Source: Minwuia thermotolerans (GTDB lineage Bacteria > Pseudomonadota > Alphaproteobacteria > Minwuiales > Minwuiaceae). Taken from it: 64,000 nucleotides of DNA. A program made the position numbers and the translations under genes. The DNA lies in contig NZ_PIGG01000015.1 in assembly GCF_002924445.1 (NCBI RefSeq), forward strand, positions 1 to 64,000. The letters are read 5' to 3'. Of the stretch, positions 28,952 to 37,020 are shown piece after piece; position 1 is the first letter of the stretch, and each line of letters begins with the position of its first letter. Below the pieces are notes generated by a model, which was not told where the DNA came from, made no database searches, and saw only the letters and a list, made by a program, of their open reading frames with translations.

Positions 28952-29146
28952 TCAGTCCTCCTTGGGCGCCGCGGCCGGCTTCGGCCGGGGCGCGGGTTCG
29001 GTCATCGGCCGGGGCGCGGGTTCGGCCATGATCCGGTGGGCGGGATCGGCGGGCGGCGCGGTGCGGCTGCCCTTCACCAGGCGCGCCGGCTTGTCGTCGG
29101 CCTCGCGGCGGTAGATGCCGCCGCGGCGGCGGGTGGTCTCGGTCAT
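28952..29146 (-). CDS. Small tail-region protein (Mu gp38 position)
   Basis: This 64-residue basic protein is rich in Pro and Ala, with an internal near-repeat (AEPAPRP, TEPAPRP). It overlaps the previous gene by ATGA and ends 3 bases before the tail-tube start. It holds the place of Mu gp38 but I see no firm sequence match. It may be a short disordered tail-completion or assembly factor. Confidence 0.55.
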   Translation of the reverse strand: MTETTRRRGGIYRREADDKPARLVKGSRTAPPADPAHRIMAEPAPRPMTEPAPRPKPAAAPKED

Positions 29147-29574
29147 GACGTCACCTCGCGGGTCTCGACGCCGTCGAAGCGGAAGGCGTCCTCGAAGATC
29201 AGGATGCGGTCGGTCAGCTCGGCCAGGCGGCCGGAGACGGGGATCGGATTGTTGCGCCCGGCCGGGTGGCGGAAGGCGACCAGGGCGCCGATCAGCCCGT
29301 CGCGGAGATCGGCCAGCTCGTCATTCCCGGCCGCGCCGGTGCCGCCGGCGACGTTGCGCACCACCGAGACGGCCGAGAACGCGTAGGTGATTCGCTGGCG
29401 CAGCTTCGGGCCGGTCTCGCGGCCGCCGGTCCGGGTCTCGCCGGTGGGCACGATGAACAGCGCCGGCAGGCGGGGCGCGTTCTCCAGCACCTCGCCCAGC
29501 TCCGCGGCGCCGCCGATGTCGAGATAGCCGAGGCCGACGGCCTTCAGGTGATCGATGACGGGCTGGATCTTCAT
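29143..29574 (-). CDS. Mu gp37-like tail terminator protein (DUF1834)
   Basis: The protein has 143 residues. IQPVIDHLKAVGLGYLDIGGAAELGEVLENAPRLPALFIVPTGETRTG matches the Mu gp37/DUF1834 family, which caps the tail tube at the head-tail interface. It overlaps both neighbours by 4 bases in the gp36-morphogenesis-gp37 run. Confidence 0.82.
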   Translation of the reverse strand: MKIQPVIDHLKAVGLGYLDIGGAAELGEVLENAPRLPALFIVPTGETRTGGRETGPKLRQRITYAFSAVSVVRNVAGGTGAAGNDELADLRDGLIGALVAFRHPAGRNNPIPVSGRLAELTDRILIFEDAFRFDGVETREVTS

Positions 29575-30089
29575 GCCCCCGCTCCCGAGCTGGGCCCGCC
29601 GCCCGCGGCGGCGTCGAGGCGGCGGACGACGATGCCTTCGATGTCCTCCTGAAGCGCCGTTGAAAGGCCGATGAAGGGCCTGGCGGGGATCGTCACCTCG
29701 CGCTTGCGCACCCAGGCGCCGCCGATGCGGAAGACGAGGCCTTTCTTCGTCTTCGCGCGGATCTGGCCGCCGGTCTGGTGGATCGCGGCGTAGACCAGGT
29801 TGGTGCCGACCGAGGCCGTATCGGCGGTCGCCGAACTCGTGATCGAGCGCCGCAGCCGGCCGGCGTCGGTCAGGGTCCGGCCGCCTTCGGCGCGGGCGCG
29901 GAGCGACGGCTTCCAGGGCCGTCCGTCCGGCGCGGTCTCCGTGTCGAAGTGCCCAACGGTGTGGCTCTCCATCTGCCCCGCGATCGAACGCATGATCGGC
30001 GTGAGATCCTCGCCGGCCTGGCGGAGCCGCCGGAGCCCGCCCCGGGCGCGCTCGAAGCCGTCGACATCGATGGTGAGCTGCAGCGCCAT
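29571..30089 (-). CDS. Phage virion morphogenesis protein (Mu gpG / P2 gpS family)
   Basis: This 172-residue protein is a recognisable tail-completion/virion morphogenesis protein. Its features are TPIMRSIAGQMESHTVGHFDTETAPDGRPWKPS, the TLTDAGRLRRSI motif, YAAIHQTGGQI, and IPARPFIGLS near the end. It acts at the head-tail joining step. It sits between gp36 and gp37 homologues. Confidence 0.88.
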   Translation of the reverse strand: MALQLTIDVDGFERARGGLRRLRQAGEDLTPIMRSIAGQMESHTVGHFDTETAPDGRPWKPSLRARAEGGRTLTDAGRLRRSITSSATADTASVGTNLVYAAIHQTGGQIRAKTKKGLVFRIGGAWVRKREVTIPARPFIGLSTALQEDIEGIVVRRLDAAAGGGPSSGAGA

Positions 30090-30514
30090 CAGAGGCCCTT
30101 CAGGCTCTGCCGCGAGAAGGTCCGGCCCGGGCTGGTGAACTCGGGCGCGCCCTCGGAGGCCGCGGCGCTGTCGCCGGCGTCGTCGTCGCCCAGGCTGAGA
30201 AGCCCGCGGGCCACCTGCTGCAGACCCTTCACCGCGGCCTCGTGCCGGGTGCGCACGGTCTCGGGGACGCTGTGGACGTGCAGGTAGTAGCGGGCCATGT
30301 CGGCCGCCCAGGCGGTCAGCTGCGCCGGCGGGTCGGCCAGCGGCAGCGTGTAGCGCTTGACCAGGTAGCCGTTGATCTCCGCCTCGGCCGTGGCGATGGC
30401 GCTGTCCAGGACGCTGTCGACGATGGCGCCGGCCTGGCCGTCGCGGTCGGTCAGCTGCTCCAGTTCCCGGGCCCCGAAGCGGGCGGTCATGTCGGCCTTG
30501 GTGGTGTAGCTCAT
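30089..30514 (-). CDS. Mu gp36-like protein (DUF1320)
   Basis: This 141-residue helical protein has the DUF1320 start YTTKADMTARFGARELEQLTDRDG and the AEINGYLVKRYTLPLADPPAQLTAWAADMARYYLH core. It is the head-tail adaptor of Mu-like phages. Its start follows a terminator-like hairpin. Confidence 0.9.
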   Translation of the reverse strand: MSYTTKADMTARFGARELEQLTDRDGQAGAIVDSVLDSAIATAEAEINGYLVKRYTLPLADPPAQLTAWAADMARYYLHVHSVPETVRTRHEAAVKGLQQVARGLLSLGDDDAGDSAAASEGAPEFTSPGRTFSRQSLKGL

Positions 30515-30531
30515 GGCTCGGCCCCGGTGAG

Positions 30532-30555
30532 AAAAAGGTGGCCGTCTCTCCGGCC
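30532..30555 (-). terminator. Possible attenuator between capsid and head-tail genes
   Basis: Read leftward, GGCCG-GAGAGA-CGGCC is followed by ACC and five T residues. It sits in the 166-base gap between the capsid gene pair and gp36. Such a weak terminator would raise capsid transcript relative to distal genes. The stem is only 5 bp, so I am not certain. A GC-rich palindrome, GCCCGCCGGCGGGC, lies upstream in the same gap. Confidence 0.4.
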
Positions 30556-30680
30556 TGTCACGCCCATGCCTCAGACGTCGCAGCCGGCGTCCGCCCGCCG
30601 GCGGGCCTACTCACCCGCTCCACGCGCCAGCCCGGCCGGCGCGCTTCAGCACGAGCTTTCGCTCGGGATCTCCTCGGGCG

Positions 30681-31106
30681 TCAGCTCCCGCCGCCGCCCG
30701 CGTTGCCGCCGTCGCTGCCACCCTGGCCGTCGCCTTCCTTCATCGCCCGGAAGGCGGCCCAGGACGTGGCGATCGTTGCCGCCGGGATGGCGAAGCCGGC
30801 GATGCGCTCGACGGACTTCGCCTTCGGCGTGCCGTCCCGGGTGAAGTCCTTCGCCTGGTCCAGGCCGGGGAAGACGTCGAGCAGCTTCTCGTGGATCTCC
30901 GTCTCGGTCATGGGCGGGTCCGCGGGCGCCGGCGCGTCCTCCAGGTGGACGACCAGCATCGGGTCGGCCAGGATGGCCTCCACCTGGTCGGGCCGGAAGT
31001 TGGTGGCGGGCGCCTCGGTCCGCTCGGCCGGCCAGGCGCGGCCGGCGCGGCGGAAGCCGGGCCGCTTCGCGGTCACCACCAGGATCCTGTTCTCGTAGGC
31101 GTGCAT
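30681..31106 (-). CDS. Mu gp35 / HI1506-like protein
   Basis: The start at 31106 is preferred because GGAG lies 6 bases upstream; the ATG at 31112 abuts the GGAG directly. The product (141 residues) begins MHAYENRILVVTAKRPGFRRAGRAW, typical of HI1506-related proteins encoded after the capsid gene in Mu-like phages. The rest is acidic then ends in Gly/Ser repeats. It may be a minor head or decoration protein. Confidence 0.75.
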   Translation of the reverse strand: MHAYENRILVVTAKRPGFRRAGRAWPAERTEAPATNFRPDQVEAILADPMLVVHLEDAPAPADPPMTETEIHEKLLDVFPGLDQAKDFTRDGTPKAKSVERIAGFAIPAATIATSWAAFRAMKEGDGQGGSDGGNAGGGGS

Positions 31107-31117
31107 GGTCATCTCCG

Positions 31118-32011
31118 TCAGCCCAGCCACGGCACGACCAGCAGCTCGGCCGTGCCCTTGTAGACGTTGGTGGCGCCGGCGGCGTCGCGCTCGGCGTTGA
31201 GGATCTCCAGCGCCTCGCCTTCCAGCGAAGGCGGCACGACCAGCAGCCGCGGCATGACGCCGATCGGCCGGCCATGGTCGCCCTTCATCCCCATCAGGCT
31301 CTCGCGGGCGATCTTGTAGTTCGCCTTGTTGAGGGTCTGCTTGGAGCCCCAGGCGAACTGCCAGAAGCCGAACCCGACATTGCGACGGTGCTTGATGCCG
31401 TACTTGTATTCGTCGCTGTTGAAGACCGGCTCGTCGGTGGGCGCGTCCTGGCGGACCAGCGGGCCCTCCTGGCGGACCTGGTGGATCAGCGGCTTCAGCG
31501 GCCGGCTGACGTCCATCAGGAACCAGGGCGTGCCCGCGCCGCCGTCGGTGTTGGCGACCGACTGGACCTCGCCGTTCTCGTCCAGCACCGGGTGGTCGGT
31601 GTCGAAGAAGAACTGCCCGTCATAGCAGACGGTCGAGAAGCCGGCGTTGAGCAGGGGCCAGATCAGCTGGTCCGGGTGCGCGGCGGCCGAGCGGCCCATC
31701 TCCTCGAACATCGGCGCGTAGACGCCGTACTTGTCGTCCTCAATGTGGTCCACCGGCACGCCGAGGGTCAGCTCGAACTTCCGGTTCTTGATCGAGTAGT
31801 CGTGCTGCTGAAGGTTCTGCACGACCCGGTCGCCGAACCATTCGCGCAGGTTCGGCACCTGGCCGAGCCAGCCATACTCCTCCTCGGAAGTGGTCGACGG
31901 CACGCGGGTGGCGACCCGCGGCCACTGCGGCTCGTGCTGGCCAATGCCGTTCTGGAAGCTCGCCTTGAACCCCGTAAAGAGCGTGGCGAGATTGCCCCGG
32001 TTGATGATCAT
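31118..32011 (-). CDS. Major capsid protein, Mu gpT family
   Basis: The 297-residue protein has the Mu gpT signature: MIINRGNLATLFTGFKASFQNGI at the N-terminus, WLGQVPNLREWFGDRVV, ELTLGVPVDHIEDDKYGVY, and GRPIGVMPRLLVVPPSLEGEALEIL near the end. It has the HK97-like fold by family. It lies 17 bases after the decoration protein gene. Confidence 0.95.
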   Translation of the reverse strand: MIINRGNLATLFTGFKASFQNGIGQHEPQWPRVATRVPSTTSEEEYGWLGQVPNLREWFGDRVVQNLQQHDYSIKNRKFELTLGVPVDHIEDDKYGVYAPMFEEMGRSAAAHPDQLIWPLLNAGFSTVCYDGQFFFDTDHPVLDENGEVQSVANTDGGAGTPWFLMDVSRPLKPLIHQVRQEGPLVRQDAPTDEPVFNSDEYKYGIKHRRNVGFGFWQFAWGSKQTLNKANYKIARESLMGMKGDHGRPIGVMPRLLVVPPSLEGEALEILNAERDAAGATNVYKGTAELLVVPWLG

Positions 32012-32028
32012 GGTGCTGGAAGCTCCGC

Positions 32029-32865
32029 TCAGTAGGTGATTTCGAGGACGGTGTCGGCCACCCGGGCCGCGCTGTTGGCGCCGCCCACGGTGATGGCGAT
32101 GACGTCGCCGGCGGCCACGGTGTTGGCGGCCGTGGGCGTCGCCTCGTCGACGTCGCCGGCGGCCGAGCCGGCCTCGGCGATCGTGATCACGCCGTTGGTC
32201 ACGGGCGTGCCGTTGATCGAGAGCGTCAGCGTCGCGTCGCCGTCCGCCAGGGCGCCGTCGAGCACCGAGCGGAACTTCGTGATGTCGCCGGCGAGCGGCG
32301 CCACCAGGCGGTAGACGTCGGTGCCGCTCAGATCCGCGGCCTTGGCGTTGAGGAAGATCTTGTCGGCGCCGAGATTGCCGCGCGCGGCGGCCGCGTCATC
32401 GACGTCGCCCAGGTCGTTGGCGGCGAGCAGCGCGCCGTCCGGGCTGACCAGGACCTGCGGCCCGGTGCGGACCCAGACGCCCTGGGCGTCCACGTCGGTG
32501 ACGATGCCTGCGGGGCTGCGCGCGCCGCCATTGCTCGTCTTGGCGACCGTCTGGTCGTCGACGATCCAGCAGGCCTTGCCGATCTCGGAGACCGCGATCG
32601 CCTCGCCGCCCTCCGAATTGGCCCAGCGGAAGACGCCCTCGCGGATCCGGACGGTGATGTCACCATTGGCGCCGGCGGAGTTGTCGGCCCTCTCCTCGGC
32701 GCGGCCCACGGCCACCAGGCCAGTGGCGGTGGCGCCCTGCTGGACGAAGGCGCCGCTGAGCGCCACCAGGGCGCCGGCGTGGATCAGGGTCGCGGCCTTG
32801 ACGGGGAGGTCGTGGAAGACGCCCTCCATCAGCGGCGTGTTGCGGTCGGCGGAAAGCGCGGTCAC
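32029..32865 (-). CDS. Capsid cement/decoration-like protein
   Basis: At 278 residues the first half (VKAATLIHAGALVALSGAFVQQGATATGLVAVGRAEERADNS...) resembles small capsid cement proteins (DUF2190 type). The second half adds a Thr/Ala/Asp-rich beta extension ending in VADTVLEITY. Location between scaffold and capsid genes supports a head-stabilising role. The start overlaps the scaffold gene stop by ATGA. Confidence 0.7.
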   Translation of the reverse strand: MTALSADRNTPLMEGVFHDLPVKAATLIHAGALVALSGAFVQQGATATGLVAVGRAEERADNSAGANGDITVRIREGVFRWANSEGGEAIAVSEIGKACWIVDDQTVAKTSNGGARSPAGIVTDVDAQGVWVRTGPQVLVSPDGALLAANDLGDVDDAAAARGNLGADKIFLNAKAADLSGTDVYRLVAPLAGDITKFRSVLDGALADGDATLTLSINGTPVTNGVITIAEAGSAAGDVDEATPTAANTVAAGDVIAITVGGANSAARVADTVLEITY

Positions 32866-33452
32866 TGGCTGGTCTCCTCGTTCTCGTCACGGGCGGCCTT
32901 GAAGGCCTCGGCCGTGAGGCCCATCGACCGCGCGACCTGCAGCTCCTCGGCCGATAGACCGGACTTGTCGGTGTGCGCGGCGGCGGTGGCGATGGCCGGG
33001 TCGCGGCCGGCGGCGACGATCACCGGGGCCTTCTCGGCCCAGGCGGCGAAGCCCTCCGGGTCGGCGGTGGCGTAGTTCATCGCCCACTCGTTGAGCGCGG
33101 GCGAGACCTTGCCGGCCTTGGTCGCCGCCTCGACGGCGGCCTGCGCGCCGGAGGCGGCGCTCGCCGTCTCCAGCTTCTCGACGCGGGCCGCCAGCTCGTC
33201 ATAGGCGGGCTTCGGCACGTACTTCTTCGGGTCCGGCTCGGCGGAAGCGGTCTGCAGCTTCGCCGCGACGCCGGTGGCGACCGCCTCGGTCAGCTCGTCC
33301 TGGCCGGCGGCATTCGCGACCTTGGCCGCGGCCGTCTCCAGGGCGGTGTGCGAGGTCGAGAGCTGATCGGCCGCCGTGACGATGGCGGCGGCGTCGGCGT
33401 CGTCCGTCAGGCCGAACGCCTTCCGGAGCGCGGCCAGCTGTTCCTTGGTCAT
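32862..33452 (-). CDS. Internal scaffold protein (Mu gpZ-like), in frame within the protease gene
   Basis: An in-frame ATG at 33452 (MTKEQLAALRKAFGL) begins exactly at the protease/scaffold boundary and is preceded by AGGAGG 11 bases upstream. This would give a free 196-residue scaffold, the same strategy as Mu I/Z and lambda C/Nu3. The protein would line the procapsid and be cleaved by the longer form. Confidence 0.65.
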   Translation of the reverse strand: MTKEQLAALRKAFGLTDDADAAAIVTAADQLSTSHTALETAAAKVANAAGQDELTEAVATGVAAKLQTASAEPDPKKYVPKPAYDELAARVEKLETASAASGAQAAVEAATKAGKVSPALNEWAMNYATADPEGFAAWAEKAPVIVAAGRDPAIATAAAHTDKSGLSAEELQVARSMGLTAEAFKAARDENEETSQ

Positions 33453-33941
33453 GGTGGGGTCGTCCTCCTGGGCGTGTGCGACCGCAGGCAGCTCCTGGAT
33501 CGCGGGAACATTGACCAGACCGGCGCCGACGATGCGGGTGACGTTGCCCGCCTTGTCGGTGCCGAAGGCCGGAGAGATGAAGCGGTAGGCCCTGGACGCC
33601 AGCGCCTCGCGGCCCTCGGCGGTCCACTCGACGCGGCCGCGGATGGCGCCGTCTTCCGCCGCCTCCAGGCGGTCGATCCAGCCGACCGCGCGGCCGGTGC
33701 GGCCGGGCCGGGGCTTGTGGATGTCGTGATCGAAGTCGATGGGCAGGACGTGACCGGCGGCCGTGGCGAGCGAGGTCTCGACGACCTTGGCCGCGTCGGT
33801 CACCCGCCAGGAACCGCGGCCGTCGACGGGAACGACCTCGGCCCCGCCGGCGGGCCAGAGCGTGATCCAATCCCCACCATCGGCCGCCTCGGCGGCGGCG
33901 GTGACGGGCTGGGGCTGTCCGTATGCGAATTGCCGATCCAT
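32862..33941 (-). CDS. Head maturation protease-scaffold (Mu gpI-like)
   Basis: The start at 33941 gives 359 residues, essentially the length of Mu protein I (361). The N-terminal protease half has VLPIDFDHDIHKPRPGRTGRAVGWIDRLEA with a conserved His, then YRFISPAFGTDKAGNVTRIVGAGLVNVPAIQELPAV. The C-terminal half is a helical, Ala/Glu-rich scaffold. Longer in-frame starts to 34091 run through the operator. The gene begins 33 bases downstream of the 33974-33997 palindrome. Confidence 0.9.
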   Translation of the reverse strand: MDRQFAYGQPQPVTAAAEAADGGDWITLWPAGGAEVVPVDGRGSWRVTDAAKVVETSLATAAGHVLPIDFDHDIHKPRPGRTGRAVGWIDRLEAAEDGAIRGRVEWTAEGREALASRAYRFISPAFGTDKAGNVTRIVGAGLVNVPAIQELPAVAHAQEDDPTMTKEQLAALRKAFGLTDDADAAAIVTAADQLSTSHTALETAAAKVANAAGQDELTEAVATGVAAKLQTASAEPDPKKYVPKPAYDELAARVEKLETASAASGAQAAVEAATKAGKVSPALNEWAMNYATADPEGFAAWAEKAPVIVAAGRDPAIATAAAHTDKSGLSAEELQVARSMGLTAEAFKAARDENEETSQ

Positions 33942-33973
33942 GGGGCCGACTGTGCGGCTCCCGGCCCGGCCGG

Positions 33974-33997
33974 ATAAGGGCGTAACGGTTACGCCCC
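33974..33997 (-). promoter_or_regulatory. Candidate Mor operator 2 (protease-capsid operon)
   Basis: GGGCGTAACGGTTACGCCC (33978-33996) is a perfect 19-bp palindrome with one central base. A 24-base block around it is identical to that at 46355-46378. It lies upstream of the head operon. No good -35 box is visible beside it, as expected for activator-dependent middle or late promoters. Confidence 0.75.
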
Positions 33998-34174
33998 ACG
34001 GCCCGCCCCGCCCGGGATGGCGGAGGGTCGGCGGGCGGGGCGACTGTGCCTGGCCGGTCTTGCCGGACTGGGCCAGCCAGCCTCGCAACACGGCGGTCCG
34101 CCACCATGACGCCAGGGAAGAAAATTGTCTATTCTGTCGCCGTCAGGCGGGAAAAGACGAGGGGGACCGGGTTG

Positions 34175-36409
34175 ATGACCGAGCCGTCAGGGGAACAAGC
34201 CGAAATCCAGGAATGGACGATGAATAGCGATCGCCCGATCGCCGAGCCCGACGAGGATCAATTCGAGCTGACGTCCTTTGCCAGAACGATTGCCCGAGTG
34301 ATCGCAAAGAATCGCAGCGAGGACAGCTTCGTCCTCGGTGTCCACGGCCCTTGGGGCATCGGCAAGAGCAGCACGGTCGCCCTCGTCCGGCACTGCCTAG
34401 ATGCCGAGTTTGGTGAGGACAGGGAGAATCTGGAGATCATCGAGTTCAATCCCTGGTGGTTCACCGACAAGGAGTCCCTTCATGCGGATTTCTTTGCGGA
34501 ACTGGCGGCAGCGATGTCCCTGCCTGATAGGGAGAGAGCGCGTCTACGCGCCATCGGTCACCGCTTGGGAAAACACTCGGCCAGTATCGCGCCGATCGTT
34601 GGGCTGATCGGCGGATCCGCCATGGAGAAGGCTCTCAGGGCGACCGGCGGCGTGTTGCAGGACTTTCTTGAAGACCCCAAGGCCACTGTCCCACACGAGC
34701 ACCGGCGGATTTCGGACGCACTTCGGGAAGCAGGCAAGCGTTATCTCGTGGTCATCGACGATCTGGACCGGCTCGATATCGAAGAAGCGATGATGGTGTT
34801 CCAACTCGTGAAATCCTCAGGTCGATTGCCCAACATCACATACATGCTCGTTTTCGATCGAGCTCTGGTCGAGCGTCACCTTAAGGAAAGATTCTCAGGG
34901 GCAGACCAGCAGTATCTCGACAAGATCATCCAGGCTTCCTTCGAGGTGCCTCCTCCAGACAAGACTGACCTCCGCTACAAACTGCGGGAACAGGTCCTTC
35001 GCGCAGTGGATGCGCAGAACCAGGATGACGAGGCACGCATTCTGGACGTCCTTGTTGACGTGGTCTGGCCCTTCCTCAATACGGCGCGAGACCTGGCGCG
35101 GTTCGACAACGTCCTCAAAATCCTTTGGCCATCCGTCGAAGGTGAACTCGACAGGGCGGATTTCGTGGGCATCGAGGCTTTGCGGGTCTTTCTTCCTCTC
35201 CTGCATCGGCGCATTTTTGACAACAAGAATGCCGTGCTCCGACGTCCGGCAGCTCGCGGTCTTTCAGAGGACGACAGGGCTTCGATGACGAAGACGTTGT
35301 TCGACGGCCTTGATCAGCCATCGGTCAGAGTCCTTCAGCAAGCGCTATCGCGCCTATTCCCGAGGTTGGAGATCTACTGGGGTGGTAGTGGCTACGATTC
35401 CGATTGGGAAGCCGAATGGCGCAAGAACCGGCAGATCTGTAGCGAGACCTTTTTCGACTCGTATTTCCGCTATGCCATCGACGACAGCACGTTACCAGCC
35501 TCACAGTTGGATCAGATCATCAGTCAGTCGGGGGACGGGAAGACAGTTGCGAGCGCGCTGCGGAAAGCAAGCGCCCGACCCAGGCGCCAAGGCGGGACTA
35601 AAGCTGCCTCTCTGCTCGATGAGTTGGTGGTTCGCGCCGAGGACGTGCCCGAGCAGAATATCGAAAGCTTCCTCGGGGCTGTGTTCAGTGTGGTTGACGA
35701 GATCAATTTGCCGATAGACGGGTCCAGGCGGTTGGGGGATTTCGAGGACAACGAACTCCGCGCGCACTGGTTGCTCAACCGTTTCAGAGACCGAGTTTCC
35801 AAAGAGCAATTCGATCGTGCAGTCGTCCGGGCTGCGAAGCTCGCGTCTCTGCAGTTCCTTCTGAGCCTTGCGGATCGCGCATTACGAAACAACGGCCTGA
35901 TTGAGGGTCGACGAGGGGCCGAGCGATCCATCGTGTCAAGCGAGGCGGCAATCGAACTGCGTGATCTCGCATTGGAGGCGGTCACGCGGGCCGCATCCGA
36001 TATGTCCTTGCTTCAAGTACCCGAACTGGTTTCTTCGCTCTATGTGTGGATGCAACTGGAGGAGATGATGGGAGAGGAGACTGTCCGGGACTGGGTTCAG
36101 CAGAATCTGGAAGATCCTCAGCTCGTCGTGGCGCTTGCGGGTTCCTTTGTTTCCACGAACCAGTCGTCTTCTGGCCGCAGCAACGTCACTAGAACACGAT
36201 ATTTAGTTCACAAGAAGTTGGTCGCCGGGCTGTGCGATCCGAAACGACTGATTTCCTGTGTCGATGAACTTCTTGCGGGTCCCGGGACGACAGACGAGGA
36301 AAAGAGCACGCTACGCCACTTTCGCGAATTGTGGGATGAAGCCTCGGACGAAGAGCCCTTATTCGTAGAGCAATTGGCGCTCGATGAGGCGGACATGACA
36401 GAGGAGTAG
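34175..36409 (+). CDS. KAP-family P-loop NTPase (cargo)
   Basis: With the ATG at 34175 (G-rich ribosome site about 10 bases upstream) the protein has 744 residues; ATGs at 34106 or 34220 are alternatives. Walker A GPWGIGKSS is at 58-66, FNPWWF at 91-96 is a KAP hallmark, and Walker B LVVIDDLDRL is at 191-200. The C-terminal 500 residues are helical with no family I can name. KAP NTPases include the F-plasmid exclusion protein PifA and are recurrent in phage-defence loci. The gene runs against the phage late genes and is visibly less GC-rich than its neighbours, suggesting recent acquisition. Confidence 0.85.
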   Translation: MTEPSGEQAEIQEWTMNSDRPIAEPDEDQFELTSFARTIARVIAKNRSEDSFVLGVHGPWGIGKSSTVALVRHCLDAEFGEDRENLEIIEFNPWWFTDKESLHADFFAELAAAMSLPDRERARLRAIGHRLGKHSASIAPIVGLIGGSAMEKALRATGGVLQDFLEDPKATVPHEHRRISDALREAGKRYLVVIDDLDRLDIEEAMMVFQLVKSSGRLPNITYMLVFDRALVERHLKERFSGADQQYLDKIIQASFEVPPPDKTDLRYKLREQVLRAVDAQNQDDEARILDVLVDVVWPFLNTARDLARFDNVLKILWPSVEGELDRADFVGIEALRVFLPLLHRRIFDNKNAVLRRPAARGLSEDDRASMTKTLFDGLDQPSVRVLQQALSRLFPRLEIYWGGSGYDSDWEAEWRKNRQICSETFFDSYFRYAIDDSTLPASQLDQIISQSGDGKTVASALRKASARPRRQGGTKAASLLDELVVRAEDVPEQNIESFLGAVFSVVDEINLPIDGSRRLGDFEDNELRAHWLLNRFRDRVSKEQFDRAVVRAAKLASLQFLLSLADRALRNNGLIEGRRGAERSIVSSEAAIELRDLALEAVTRAASDMSLLQVPELVSSLYVWMQLEEMMGEETVRDWVQQNLEDPQLVVALAGSFVSTNQSSSGRSNVTRTRYLVHKKLVAGLCDPKRLISCVDELLAGPGTTDEEKSTLRHFRELWDEASDEEPLFVEQLALDEADMTEE

Positions 36410-36528
36410 TGACCATCCGGGTGACCATCGACAGCCTGCACGTCATCAGCAGCGTCCAGACCGTCGGCGGCGTCATTACGCTGTTGTTCCTGCTGCTCAC
36501 GCTGCGCAACCGCTTCAAAATGCACTGA
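36409..36528 (+). CDS. 39-residue single-span membrane peptide
   Basis: GTG at 36409 shares a base with the stop of the NTPase gene, and GAGGAG lies 2 bases upstream; a second in-frame GTG is at 36421. The peptide has a polar N-terminus (VTIRVTIDSLHVISS), one hydrophobic span (VGGVITLLFLLLTL) and a basic tail (RNRFKMH). It could be a small membrane effector or a regulator of the NTPase. Its short length makes the call tentative, but the overlap and composition favour a real gene. Confidence 0.5.
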   Translation: MTIRVTIDSLHVISSVQTVGGVITLLFLLLTLRNRFKMH

Positions 36529-36562
36529 CGCCACCGGCGCCGCGTGCAGGCAGATTGCAACT

Positions 36563-36850
36563 GTGGCGCGGCGCAATGCGATCGCCGATCATCGCCCCAT
36601 GGCCGCGTCGCGCACCGTTCTGGATCTGGTCGAGGATCGCATGATCGCGATCCGCTGCACCCGCTGCGGCAAGAACGGGCGCTACCGCCTGCGCACCCTG
36701 CTGCGCCGCTTCGGCCCCGGGATGGCGGTGCCGGACATGCTCACGGCCCTTCGCGACGCCGGCCGCTGCCCGCGCCGCGGCGATCGGTGGAGCGGCTGCA
36801 GCCTGGCGCTGGCCGAGACACCCGGACCCGAGTTTCTAATAGACGAATAA
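36563..36850 (+). CDS. Small zinc-ribbon-like protein
   Basis: A GTG at 36563 or ATG at 36599 gives 95 or 83 residues. IAIRCTRCGKNGRYRLRTLL holds one CxxC, and the C-terminal half has CPRRGDRWSGC, so two Cys pairs may bind zinc. The helix between resembles compact nucleic-acid-binding proteins. It is codirectional with its neighbours in the island. Whether it belongs to the defence cassette or is a phage gene I cannot tell. Confidence 0.65.
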   Translation: MARRNAIADHRPMAASRTVLDLVEDRMIAIRCTRCGKNGRYRLRTLLRRFGPGMAVPDMLTALRDAGRCPRRGDRWSGCSLALAETPGPEFLIDE

Positions 36851-37020
36851 TAGCCACTAAAAGGGGGCAGGAGCGGCGAGAGCCGGTTCCGGGCCCATCG
36901 GCTCCCGCCGAACCCGAGAAGCCCCCTGACGGCCCCCTGAGAGCGACCCGGGTTGCCGGCTTCATCGCGCATGCACCAGAATGTTGCCGGACGAGCACAA
37001 GAGGGGGCGTGGCCGGCATC

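Noticed and set aside
34046-34174. Longer N-terminus for the KAP protein
   Set aside because: The added residues run through the operator side of the head operon, are not protein-like, and no good ribosome site precedes those starts.
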